In this document: piece by piece, positions 14,119 through 26,600 of the stretch
How positions within the stretch are numbered: position 1 is the first letter of the stretch
How the letters are laid out: every line of letters begins with the position of its first letter
Origin: Haliclona indistincta
Lineage: Eukaryota; Porifera; Demospongiae; Haplosclerida; Chalinidae
Assembly: GCA_964017065.1 (NCBI GenBank)
Contig: OZ024790.1
Location: 8,982,382 to 9,046,381, forward strand
Direction: 5' to 3'
Length of the DNA: 64,000 bases
Translations under genes and position numbers: made by a program
The notes under the pieces: model-generated
What the model was told of the DNA's origin: nothing
What the model saw: the letters and a program-made list of their open reading frames with translations, nothing else
Database searches by the model: none

Positions 14119-14760
14119 GATGTTTTTTCAGAGATATTTCGTGTCATTGATACCAGTTAATTGCGTCATCTGTTGTTGTTGGCACATGATAGTACCTGCC
14201 CTTTAAATAGGCATAATAACAGTTCTTGTACCACCATGGACCTTTGTAGGCTATTGCACAGTGACGAGATGGGTCTACATCATTGTCAAGATAACTGGTT
14301 GAAAGTTTACTACCAGAAAAATGACTGATACCTAAATTTACCAGTATCACCTGCTGTACCAGGTAACCAGGCCAGACACTAGTAAACGATAACCATTGCT
14401 AGCATTGCCCACTGTAAAATTACTGTAACCAGCATAGTGCTTGCTCCTTCGCTGCAGCATAGTCCATCCACCACCCTCAGTTGTCATGTTTCAGTAGACT
14501 TGCTGGTTGTCAGGATTGATAGAAAATGAAAGTAATAAAGCAAAAAATAAAAGTGTAGGGACATCCCTACTTATCATTGCCGATCAGCAATGATAGTACA
14601 CTCCATCAGTAGTATGGTCCTGTTCATAAGTATCCTTACAATCAATATAGTATGGCATTACTCAGACTTGCTTTAGTAAAAACCACAGAACAATGCAGTG
14701 TAGTTACCACGAACACTTGGAGCAGCAGAGAAGCAGCCATCAACCAGAGAGACACTTCCA
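14119..14760 (-). pseudogene. Fibrinogen-domain (FReD) pseudogene F3 with exon-1 remnant
   Basis: A longer FReD remnant than F1 and F2. On the minus strand it retains the region for WWYNNCYY, the DPRS calcium-site area and the CDM segment, but with many frame breaks and no LINMHRL block. About 80 bases of unrelated sequence (14521-14600) interrupt the Gly-Val-Tyr segment. 14690-14760 matches the signal-peptide exon of the intact gene at 62740-63092. Confidence 0.72.
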
Positions 14761-15004
14761 CCACACCATGATAGTCTTAGACTGATATCTGAGCTCTTAG
14801 GATGTCGTTTTACAGACGGTCATACTTATTGCTAATTATTTTAATGATAAAATATCGTTCTACTAATAATTATAAAGCAATTCTGAGCGAATTTATGTTT
14901 ACTGTGACATAAGAGTTCATTCATCAAAACAACTGCAATAGAAAAATCTAGACAAAACTTACAAAAATAAATTAAAATTGGATAAAATCAACAAAAATCT
15001 GTGC

Positions 15005-17650
15005 TCACATAAATGTATTCCTAATAGTGTCACTCAGTTCTTCTTCCCCTACATAGTTAGATCGTAGCACTGCGACAAGAGTGGCCCAGTTGGCTGGGCT
15101 CTGTCGAGTAGACAGCTGCTGCCAGTATGTGAACACATCACTAAAGCAGTCCAGAGCATTTCCACGGCGATGCCTATCGATAGTATCAAGGTCATTTTGA
15201 TCCATCCCAAGGGACACACCCACTCTCATCCATTTAGCAGATATCTTGCTAGCTACTGCTTCCATAAACTGGAATCGTGATACTGTATCAGTGCCTGCAC
15301 AGATATACCAGTCACATTATAACGTGCACTAACTGTTAGCTCACCAGTTGTAGTAGGAGTTGAGAAGGTGATGGCGGGAGACTGAGCAGTGGGTGATGCT
15401 GAAATAGAGATCATAAAAATAATTATCATCAAACTATCTCAGTCAATGTCTTACCAGTTGGAGGAGGAAACTGTGGTGTAGCTGTGGCTGATGAAATGAA
15501 TAGATAATTATACTGTTAACATACTTATCATCATCTTGTACACTCACCATCTGGTGCTGCCAACCATGCCAGCATCTCCTCATCAGAGCATAGACCGCAA
15601 CCAACATCTGGTTTAACAGAGCAGGTGAGCCAGTGAGTAGTAAGATTTGCCACACAAGCATGAGGAATAGATTCGCAGATCTTGAAGGGACAGAAAAACC
15701 CATCAGTGAATGCAATCTGTGTCGTATCAAGGTTACGCTGCTTGCAGACAGTGGCTAAGGCTTGGTGGATGGCGGCTCTGATATGAGGAGCAGCTGACGG
15801 GTGCCCATTAAAATGAACAGTAAGCCAAGCATGGCACTCTACTAGTAGCACTACTCCACCAAGCTTGCACTCGAGACTGACTGCATTACGACCGAGGACT
15901 TTGTGAAGGGCAAATAGAAGATTGTTGAAAAGCAAGGCCACTACTAAGGCAGAGAACACACCAAGAGGTATTACCCTGGTACGACAATTAAGAACAAGAG
16001 GAGCAAGCTTTCCAGCAGGAGGGGAAATGTTCTTGGTAGTAGGAAGGATAGAGGGTATAAAAAATAGATCTTCTCCATCGATACACACGGGTGCTATGAT
16101 TAAGAGGTGCTTTAGAATGGACAGGAAGTCGTCCAGTGTGTAGCTACACTTTCCCTCCTCATTTACTCGATAATTGGAGCACATGATATCCACTAGCTTC
16201 TTGTTGAACAACCCTTGGTCTCGCAGTCTTCGTACCTTTGCCATGTGCTCAGAAAGGAGATGATACAGAGAGGGAATGAGATGGAGGTCGATGATGCCGA
16301 GATTCAATATCTCTGTGACTTCACTGAGAATGACCTGAGGGTCTGTAAAGACCAGGTGAGCGGCAGCAGCTTTGAAATACAAGCAAAGAGCTGCACCATC
16401 AAGAAACACTAAAGCTGCCATTACATCTTCCTCCTCCATATCGAGCTTTTCTCCAATCTCTATACACTCTGCTCGACCTAAAACACCCCGACGCTCCTTT
16501 TTTGCCTTGCCACTCACTTCCAGCTCAAATATATACCATCGAGTAGGTATTTCTACTTCTGCATCACAGCAAGCCTCCATGATCTTTTGCCTAATAAAAG
16601 ATGCCTTTTCACTGCGATTCTTTTTAACCCGAGTGTTGATTGGGAGGAGAATATCACCATCGGGACTAACCTCAATACACATTGACCTCAGATCACCAAG
16701 ACTCTTTTTCAGCCATCGATTTTTCCCAGAAAGTGTTTCATCAAATAGTCGGCGGTGCTTGTCAGCGTGAGTGCCGATCAAGAGAAACTTTGGCTCCGGT
16801 GAGCCTTGGCCACAGCCTACCTTTGAGTGCTTGACAGATGATTGAATACGTATGAGCTCTTCAATGTCCTCAAGTTGTGACTTCTCTAGCTTTGTTGGCT
16901 TGCGAAGGTGTTGGTCATCCTTTACATACTCATACTGGAGCTTATCATTGATGGAGTGGTTGAGCTTAGAGGCTACTATGTTGACCGTGCTACCCCTGAC
17001 AAATGCAGGTACGAGGCTGATGAATGATGGCTGTCCACCAGAATCTATCAGGTGGACAAAGGTCTTCATTTTCTTTTCTTTCTTTGAAATATCAGGGTCC
17101 GTCAGAAGCTTTTTGACAATATCTGAAGCTATGCCTTCCATTTTAGGAGGAACAAAAGAATCGTCATGATCGTCACTCTCTTCTTTTGATGAAGAATTAG
17201 AGACTAGTGGAGTAGCTAGTAATTGTACTGGCGGTGTGTGATCTACTGGAGGAGTGTGATGCTCATCAGATTCCTCTTGTCCACTGATCTCAGTGGCTGG
17301 ATGAGTGGTGTTGGTTGCTGGTTGAGGAGGAACAGGACGGGATGGATTGAGCTCAATCATCTTCACCTCCTCTGCAATGTATTTGAGGTATGTATCATCA
17401 TCGAGCTCAGTCCATGTAACATCTCCACTGCCATCGGCTTTGATTCGGTAGAAAGAGATGGCTCTGGTTGCTCGTGTTGCTAATGGTGTGCTGCTCCTCT
17501 TAGGAGGTGGTGGCAGACCAAGAAGGAGATATCTGATGCCGGTCTTACCCACACCAGGAGGACCAGTAATAAGAGCTTTAATGATGAGAACTCGAGTAAC
17601 CCCATCTCTCATTGCTCTCTGTACTAGTTTTGTGTAGGTCTCTTGGTCAT
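15005..17650 (-). CDS. Roc-like GTPase with C-terminal death domain (5' end not identified)
   Basis: Minus-strand exons 17650-15548, 15487-15455, 15398-15345 and 15294-15005, all GT-AG and all phase 1 at the junctions. The large exon (about 700 residues) has a P-loop GPPGVGKT near its start, then RSSTPLATRATRA, a long acidic/Pro-rich insert, G3-like LIDSGGQPSF, G4-like LLIGTHADKH, a COR-like part with RWYIFELEVSGKAKKERRG, and a C-terminal region with RVIPLGVFSALVVALL. Two small Ser/Thr/Pro-rich exons form a linker. The last exon encodes a death domain (KWMRVGVSLGMDQNDLDTID to WATLVAVL). Family knowledge: Roc/COR GTPases with death domains are expanded in sponges and cnidarians and resemble signalling adaptors. 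The first exon starts in phase 1, so an upstream exon beyond 17651 must exist; I could not place it. Confidence 0.8.
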
Positions 17651-18257
17651 CTGAAGAAAGAGACGATAATACATTAGTATAACGTAAGTACTTACATGCT
17701 ATGATAAATAATTATTGGTAACTTCACAGCAAGAGGGTACCCATTGTTAATTAATTATTTATGAGTCTGTCTACAAAATTATTCAAACACTTTGTCAAGA
17801 TGAAATGCACTACAACTTGGAGTAAAGACAGTAATCGAGATGTCAAAGGCTGCTCTTCTGCAGTAGCTTTAAAGTTAAGCGTAGATACAAAGTAGAAACA
17901 CTGAAATTGTACATTCCGAGCTGAATATCAAGAACCATGTTTGTATCTGAGGCTATAGTCATAAAAGAAGCTTGCATAGCGATCGTATAGATGTAAAATT
18001 AAGAGGTCTTAATTCATACCTTTTACACCGTGGCTGTACACGTACCAAGCTAAGGTGCAAGCAGCTAAATACCATTCTTATGCTGCTGTAACGCTATAAC
18101 AGCCATTTGTTTGCTGCTTCACGCTTGCATAGTGAATAAATATAGGGCTTCTGCAGTACATGCTGCCTGCTGCAGTTGGTACAGCCATGAAATCTTACTA
18201 TGATAAAAAATTCCAAATAAGGTACATGTATATAGTCATGTATAGTAGATATCAAGG
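17651..18257. other. Region upstream of the Roc-death gene
   Basis: Must hold, or lead to, the missing 5' exon of the Roc-death gene on the minus strand. No convincing exon, repeat or RNA gene was recognised here. Confidence 0.5.
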
Positions 18258-19746
18258 TAGCCTCGTACCCAGGCTCTCGAATTGAAGGACTCCGGTCAAA
18301 AACGGCAATTAAACGTTTTCCGTATATTGCGAGAAAACGAAGCTAGAAGTTCGGATTGTCACCGTGCCGATGCAGTTCTATGCGTATGTGACAAAGCTAT
18401 GATCGGTGAACGCTATTAATTGTAGTAGGGGTTCTTCAAGCATTGATGCAGTCTGCTAATACATATAAACTGAAGATTGGTGAAAAACGTTTTAGTGCCG
18501 TTATTTACCGGAGCCCTTCAATTATACTACGTAGTATATATTATCTCTGGTTTGACGGTGGTTAGCTGCTCCATTATTTTATTTGCTACTGGCTATACCT
18601 ACATAATATGCAAAAACAATCACCCTTGGCTGGATTTTATGGTTCTTTGTCTGCTAAGCATTGTGCAGTGTTAATGTACCAAAAAGGAAACTGTTTGGAT
18701 TTTGCCATTATACGTCAAGTTATTATTGAGTTGCATGCTTCCTTACCGGCTCGATATGCTCCTGGCAATAATGCAATGACCACAAGTATGTTAATGAAGT
18801 CTTAATGAAAGACCTATACGAGCTATTTATTTCTTGGGGTGAGCCAGGGTGAACCCACGCGGACCGAAAAGCGTCCTCTGTGAAATATCCTATATTACCC
18901 TATGATCAATATGATTTGGTGTAACAGTCGTATTGCTATCGACGTTCAGGCTTGCCCACACTATGATGTCTTAATATTCATCTAGTATTTTATCAAGACA
19001 GCTGCTTATTGTGTTTGAACAATTGGAGTCTGTTCGTGATTGAACATTGTTTGTACATAGTTGTTTGTCGCTGTGTTCTGCACGGCCTTATGTGTCTGGA
19101 GTTGTAATCTTAGTGTCTCCGTTTCTTCCTAGCTCTATTTAAATGTGTGTGTTCTGCTAATAAGTTAGTCTTTGAATCCTGACCTAATTCTGTCAAACAC
19201 TACACTGCTCACCAAAATATTGATGATCACTCTGCTCTGCTGGGTCCAGTGGTTTGTTCTGCAGCTAATGATAAAGACATACTTAATGAAGATTACAAGA
19301 AAGTGAAAAAAACATCTGATGGTTACACCGTATACTACAGTAAACTATACTGTTGATGTCCATGCACTCTTGTTTATATCAGGATAATCATTGTTAGTTT
19401 TGAAAAAAAAAACAGAATCAGCAGTGTTTAGGCTGGTTAAGCATGCCTTGATGAAGTATTGTACAGTTACGAGCCAAATCGATCGAATGCCATGAGCGGC
19501 AAATATTCTCGATTTGGCCTGATTTCGACAAAGTAAGTGTTTTATGTCTAGAAAGATCTCCAATTGATCACAATTAATTTTGGTCGTGCACAATAGATGC
19601 AGCAGCTTGCTTGAGCGTGGTTAAATCCCAAAAAATCTTTCCAGCTTTGTTCGCATCAGGCGCATGCACCTGCTATGTGTACCAGGCTCTCTATAGCTCT
19701 CTTTTCGCCAAATGCACCCACGCACGCGAGCCTGGGTACGAGGCTA
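18258..19746. mobile_element. DNA element with 19-bp terminal inverted repeats, 1.49 kb
   Basis: Ends are tagcctcgtacccaggctc (18258-18276) and its exact complement (19728-19746). No transposase frame is visible, so it is non-autonomous or decayed. Just inside the left end lies a foldback unit (18280-18523) with ~42-base imperfect arms: aattgaaggactccggt at the left and accggagcccttcaatt at the right. No target-site duplication was recognisable. Confidence 0.65.
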
Positions 19747-20188
19747 GGAACATACTTTACTAGCTATACAGTACTGCCCAGAGAAAAATTTAAGTACAAA
19801 ATTAATACTAGCTGTCAACTGGACTCACACTCGAACGCAATGCCAAACACGATAATGCAGTGTGCTAAATCTGCTCATATGACATGATCAAATCATTCGA
19901 ATGGTGCTTGCATGTTCAGGTAAAAAGGACACCGAATCAAAGGTCAGAAATAGAACAATTTTCTATATTTTTATGATGCAACATAGCACAAGCCACTGCG
20001 TCACATTAGAGAGGTTTATATTCACGCTTGTTACTATAATATTATCACTTTACAGGCAAACACGAGACAGGAGCGGAAGTATACGGGAGAGCTCAATGGT
20101 GCCTCTCTAAGGCAGACAATTTAGCATAAATCACGGAATAGCATAGGCACAGTACATACATTGCAGGTTCAAATTTATGTAGATGTAC

Positions 20189-20569
20189 CTTATATTTATA
20201 GTAGTTAGCATAGAGCTGTTTCCCATGGGTAGCTAGTCGTATTCCAGCATACCAAGACAAGAATTGGTCTTCACTGTCAGCACACACCACCTTGATGTCT
20301 TCGGTGTCTGGAATCATGTGTAGCTTACTGCACTTTGGCTGAGAATGAAAACACGTACATCACACACAAAACAGTGAAGACTAGATCAAGGTCTCTAGAG
20401 ACAGAACTAACATACGACTACAAGAGACTTACTCTCAAAGCTAGACAGAAATCGGTTGGTGCCTCCAGCATCTTTTTGAAGCCGACTCCTCGATAAAGAT
20501 TGTAGTCCATGAAATAGCAGAGAAGCTGAATATTACTGGCTGTCTAGTGGAGAAAAAGCAAACAGTGTC

Positions 20570-20646
<77 letters not shown>

Positions 20647-23600
20647 GCAGAGAGAGAAGGCCCTTTCACATAGAGGCATCGATGAGCATTGCTTATGTTC
20701 ACATGATTGCAGATTGTTTAATTCAAATCAAAATAAAAATGTATTTGCATTCACCTCTGGAGGTGGCTTAAAAGCGAATCACGGTTATGCGTGTACAAGT
20801 GTAGACAGATAACGGCACAAGGCACCTAGCAGCCCAAAGCTATGTAGTCAACATTTAATTTTGAAGCTACAAAAACGTTCACTTGAAGAACCCGGTGTGC
20901 GTTTTCTGCATCTAATGGACTAACAAGTGAGTGCAATCAATTTGAAAATTGAATCTGCATTGTATGCAAATTGAATCTGCATCCAAACAAGGTCCATGTG
21001 CAAAAGGGCTTAGAGTAAGAGTGAAAGATAGAGAGAGATGCCAAGCATGATTGTCTTACTGTGGCAAGCTAACCTTCTCGGTGCCACTGATAGTATGGTA
21101 GAGTCCAGTTCCTCTTAGTATAAAATACACCTTCCTCCATTTTGACTCGTATCCATCCTTAAGATGTAGATACCCCTCTAGCTCAGGTGCACGCAGGGCT
21201 GTCTGCTTTTCGACAGGAATCTCGTGAAGTCTGTGAGGTCTGCGATCTTTGTGAGCTTGGTAATACTCTTTGCCCCTAGTGATTGTTGCTAGCAGTGAGG
21301 GTAAATAATTCTGGAAGGAAAAGAATGTTTTAACATTGAAATGGTCACAACATTGATTACAGCTACCTCAGTTATCTGAACCGGGATTATTGGAACACTC
21401 GTTTAACTGAACAGAAGATTTGGGTTGTTTATGCTTTTGTAACTCAGTAAATTTAATATTTATGAATCTCATTAGCATTGTTCACTATCTGACTCATCTA
21501 CAAGTTTTTTCATCATTTGAACAAACGTCGAATTTCATTCTTGCATGACCAGAGCTGTTCGAATAATCGAATAATCGAGATTGCACTATAGTATGCTTCA
21601 CAAAGAGATTTTTGAGACTGCTAAACTCACTCATTTTACACGTAGATACACAGTATTGTCGCTACATACACTATTGTCGCTATACTTTTTCTTTTTTATT
21701 ATTGTTAACTATACTGTTTCAAGTTACAATAAGGCAAGGAAAAATAAATTAAGATATAGCAAAGTTAGGCAGCATTTGCGTGAATTATATCACCATTATA
21801 AATGCTCACAAAAATACCAGCTCAATAACTCACTGTGGGGTCTTCAAATATCTCGTACTTGTCATCCATCAGTTTGAACATAAACCGATTGTTGTTGTCC
21901 TTAGCCCAGTTATTATACACATCCATCACACACTCGTGATCCTCGAGGGAACGCTCTAAACAGCAGAGACAACAGGAGATAAAAATTAAGAGAGAGCTGA
22001 GCATGCACAGGAGAGATAGAGAGAAGAGAGAGAAGTTGGATCAACTAGCAATAGAATTCATCATGGTGAATATCAATGGCAATTTTTATTACCCCCATCA
22101 CTCAATAATAGTATCCTCCCAGCACACAAACTTCTTTACCAATATTCTATACCCTATACTCACCTAGACCAATGTCTCCCAGTCGCTCAATCAGAGCCCA
22201 ATTAGGACTTTCCTTAAAGTGGTTTTTGTTGACCAGCAAGTAACATGCATCTGCTGATGACAATCCTTCCTCAAGTACTATCATTTTACTGGAACCATCA
22301 TCATTGAATACTTCAACGCAAGCTGCCAAAGTATTCAAAGCACTCTTGTTGGCTTCCTTCTTCCAGCCAGCTTTCTTCTTCCCGGCAGCTTTCTTCTTTC
22401 TGGGCATCTCACTGCGAGAAATATGCATCTTCGCTTCCATTAGCTTCTTCTCTCTCCAATCTTTTGTTAATCTTTCGTCATCTCGAAGTAGGAGAAAGAG
22501 AGAAGCTGGAGAGAGAGAGAGAGAGAGAGTATAAAACTGAACAGTGTAGTGTCGTGGCAATTTGCCCACACTCTGAAGTAATACTGACGTCATGAATGTT
22601 GTGTGATGGTGCATTTCACGCCGTATGTTATTATAATACTGTATGTTGTAAGCTTCCAAGTGTCTAGCCTTGTTGTCAGTCCTAATGGCCTTGCACAAGA
22701 TTAGTCACTAAACTGCATTGATCAGGTATTCTAATAATGCCCTACACGCAGGAAGGTAGCCAAGAGTAGCTCGCAAATGATGACCGAGTATAACCCGAGG
22801 CCTACTATGCCTAGCCTCCAGGCCACTCTCCCTGCTAAAGAGATCGCTTGGTACATGGTCCGGACTGTCTGGCTAGTGTCTGCGCATGCTTCAATATTAT
22901 CCATAAACTAGGGTAAACTAACTGGATGAGAACAACCTTCTCTTATGCACTACTAAGATCCTCAAGCCGTTGTCTCAGAGGAGTCCGTGCAGCAATGCTA
23001 TACAGCTCGTGCCCTAAACACACCGGTGGATGCCATTTGCGCCGAATCTCCCATCTAACTTATAATAACTACCTCTACCAAGAGTATAATTAATTATATC
23101 ACAGCTAAGCGATGTTGACCAACCAGGTTGCATAGCTGCGGGTCTCTAAATCTCATAACGCTGTGTCTACAGTGCCGTAACGGCATCCAAAAATTTTAAC
23201 CTTAAATTGCCGGTACCGGCATTTTAAGCAAAAATTGAACGATGCCGGTACCGGCACTGTAGACACAGCGTTATAGTGCCGACAGACGTAACCTATAAAG
23301 GCTGGTTTGTAGCAAAGACCGGTCAGCAGGTTCCAGTGGTTCAGCGGTTTAGCAAGGTGGCTTGTAATACAATCGTTCAGCGTTCGATTCTTGCTGTATG
23401 TATGTTTATTTTTTTAGTTTTTTAGCTGATTAATTTTCTCAACGATCCTTAGACTAAGCAAGGGCCGAAGACTTGGACCCTCCCGACGATCCTTAGGCTT
23501 AGCCGAAGGCCCTGTTTAGAACGATCTTAGCACTGTAATGGATGAAGAAGACACTAACACTGACAACTCAGTGGAACACTATAATGATCATGGCTGGAAG

Positions 23601-26600
23601 CCTAGTCCGGAATAGCTAGAGGACTCGAGTAGACACGCCTAGTCGAGCGCCTAGTTGATGTCGATATCACGATCACAGAGGCTTCTAGCTTTTTACAATT
23701 TCCAATGCCAGTTGTCAACAGCACAGGGGTCCTTCAAAGTACAGCTTACGCTGCAGCGTCATGAGCGTGGTGTAGTAGCCCGAAACTTAGCCACTCATGC
23801 CACTTTTTGTTCGCGCCTGGGTATGTCCCCGATTTGGTACCTGTTCGCCTACTCCCACTTCGCCTACTCCCATTTTGCCTACTTACAGCCCCAAAGGGAC
23901 GTTTTGCCTACTAGAAGTAAGCAAAACTAAACCCTAAACCCTGAACCCTAGAAACCTTCTCCTAACTGTGCAAAGTCGGGAGGGTGTCCTAAACCGGGCC
24001 TTCGGCCCTTGGTAAGCCTAAGGATCGTCGGGAGGGTCGTCCTAAACCGGGCCTTCGGCCCTGGCTAAAGATCGTCGAGAGGGTCGTCCTAAACAGGGCC
24101 TTCGTCCTTCACTGGATCTGCAAGCTGTCCCGACGATCGACTTAGTTAAAAAACTTAAGTTTTGTGGGGAAAAAAATTAAAAATAATAAGTACTGAGCGG
24201 GAATCGAACCCTGAACATTTGCACTACAAGCCACCGCACTAAACCGCTGCGCCACCGGAACGAGCTGACCGACCAGTGCTATAAACAAGCCATTATAGTG
24301 ATTCTGTACGCGCGCGCGTAGATAATATAAGCCGCCGAAGGCGGCTTGCGTAGGCAAAACGTCCCTTTGGGGCTGTAAGTAGGCAAAATGGGAGTAGGCG
24401 AAGTGGGAGTAGGCAAACCGGTACTATCCCATGTCCCCTTTGACCCGCCATCTGAGGAAATAACAGTGTTACTCAGGGTATAGTACTGCTTTAGACAAAT
24501 TTTCACCTCTAGCTGAAGCGTCCAGAGCCATGAGAGCAGAGACAAAGCGAAGCTGTTTCAAAACTGATGTGGGCGGAGTCAATAATCATCAGCAGCAAGA
24601 GGGTTAATTAATGGCGTCAGCAGTCCAAAAACCATGTTTTTCGAGGATTACTCGCTTCTGGTAGTATTCGATGCCTATCTCTTTGACAACTGAGCTAGCT
24701 GGGGAGGAGCACGTGATCTTAACCCGTGCACCCACGCGTTGACGACCAGGCCACGTCAGCTCGTTGTTGGGCGTGTCATTGTAGGCGTGGTTTCTTCTGG
24801 TCTGGACGAATTTCCAGCGCTCTTGTAGTACGCAGCGTTTCCGGATTGTGTGACTGATTGCAGCTATCCAGGTACATTTAGATGACTGCGCCAGTAATTC
24901 CTACCAGTTCTGAATGCTTGCCATTGACCAATAGACAGAAGTAAGTGCAGCTAGCTATCTCGCTTGCTCGCTCGCTTCATCCTCTTGCAAGCGGCTCAGG
25001 CCCCTTCGGCTAGACACACACAGACACTACAAACATATCTTTTCATTCACACAGTTCATATCTGTCTCCTTAAAAAAAAGAGTTCTTCAGTCGCTAGATC
25101 CTTTGATCCTCAAAGGCCCGAAACCGGAAACTTGTAAAGATGAAAGTTCCGCTTCCATGCCGACAGAGGGGGTGGTTTCACGGTACTTGAATGCCGCCTG
25201 CATCTCATTTCCTGTACAATAACCATTATAACTTGTGTTATTAATAATTATTAAAGTGGGCACTTACCATGAATACTAAGTAGCGTTGTATTTTTACAAC
25301 TTTTCAGAGGTCAAAGAGCTATCTAACAAGTAAGTGCGCTATTCCAGATATATACACGTGCGATGGTGCATGTTTGGTAGTCATTCGTTAACTCAGGACT
25401 GCGCTAGGTTTACCGAAAGAGGAAAGAAAGAAAGAAAGAGAAAGAAAGAAAGAAAAAAGAAAGATGAACAATTCGCGTGGGCGGCGATTTCCACTTTAGA
25501 AACGTCTGCCAGCTTCGTCAAAGGTATTTTCATGCTCAGAACATTCGTCTGATCAGAGATCAATCCTAGATGTCTGGAATCTCGATAAACGCTATAACAG
25601 CGAAGATCTGGAACTGCTGCCTGTGAGTCGCAATCTTGATTTTCGTCGTCAAGCAAGCAGTCCCGGCGACTTTCATAGACTTCCTACAAGCGCTTTCACT
25701 TCAGATTCCCTCAGAGATAGCTAAAATGCAGTACAAATGTATAACAGTAGAGATATGTGCGAAAACTTTTTTTTATTTGAGATAATAAAGCTCAATAGCC
25801 AGGGGCTAATAGAGAGCAGAAATAAACAGTAATAATACGAATAATTATTAGTTATGATAGACAATAATGAGTTATTTTTAGTGGGGTGGAGTGGGATTCT
25901 TAAAATGTCTAGAGACTTGGAAAGAAAAACTGGACAGAGAGAGAAGACTTAATAGAAGAATCTAGAGAATTCCACAGAAGAATGGTAGAGGGGAAAAAAA
26001 GATTTAGAGAAGGAACTGGAACGGGAAAAATAGGAGGGAAGTTGTTGGGGTCATAGGAACGAATGGGGTAGGGAGGACGGGGCATTTGGTAAGAATGGAC
26101 GAGCAAGGGAAGAGAGAAGGGTTTTTAGATATTTTGAAAGATTTTTTAGACCGTAGACTTTGAGACGTGAGGAGAGACTTGTGATTTGATTTGAAGATAT
26201 TATAGAGGGGATAGGGTAAGGATTGAATTTAGAAGCAAGTTATAGAGCGAAATATTGAACAGATTCAAGTTTAGCAGAGAGTGTAAGAGAGGAAGGAGAC
26301 CAGACAGGAGAGCAATATTCAAGAATTGGACGAACTAACGAAAAATATAAACGAATAATAGAAGAAGAATAAAAATGATAAAAATGTCTGAAAATTAAAC
26401 CTAGTACTTTACGGGACTTTTTACAAATGTGAGAAATGTGCATGGAAAAGGAAAGAGATGGAGTGAGAAAAACACCAAGATACTTAAGGAAATAAACACG
26501 ATCAATAGGGGAGTCAGAGATAAGCAGAGGAGGGAGAGAATTGACAAAAGAGGAGTTGGAACGTTGGAAAAACATGTATTTACATTTAGAGGGGTTAAGG

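Noticed and set aside
22304..22534. Plus-strand frame opposite the MRL RA exon
   Set aside because: Antisense of a lysine-rich exon; the minus strand shows homology and splice sites.
23925..23955. Telomere-like aaaccctaaaccctgaaccc stretch
   Set aside because: Only about three irregular units, embedded in a dispersed element; not TTAGGG and not an array.
24192..24275. Possible tRNA gene on the minus strand
   Set aside because: A- and B-boxes are present, but the acceptor stem does not pair and similar degraded copies occur nearby, so it is a SINE.
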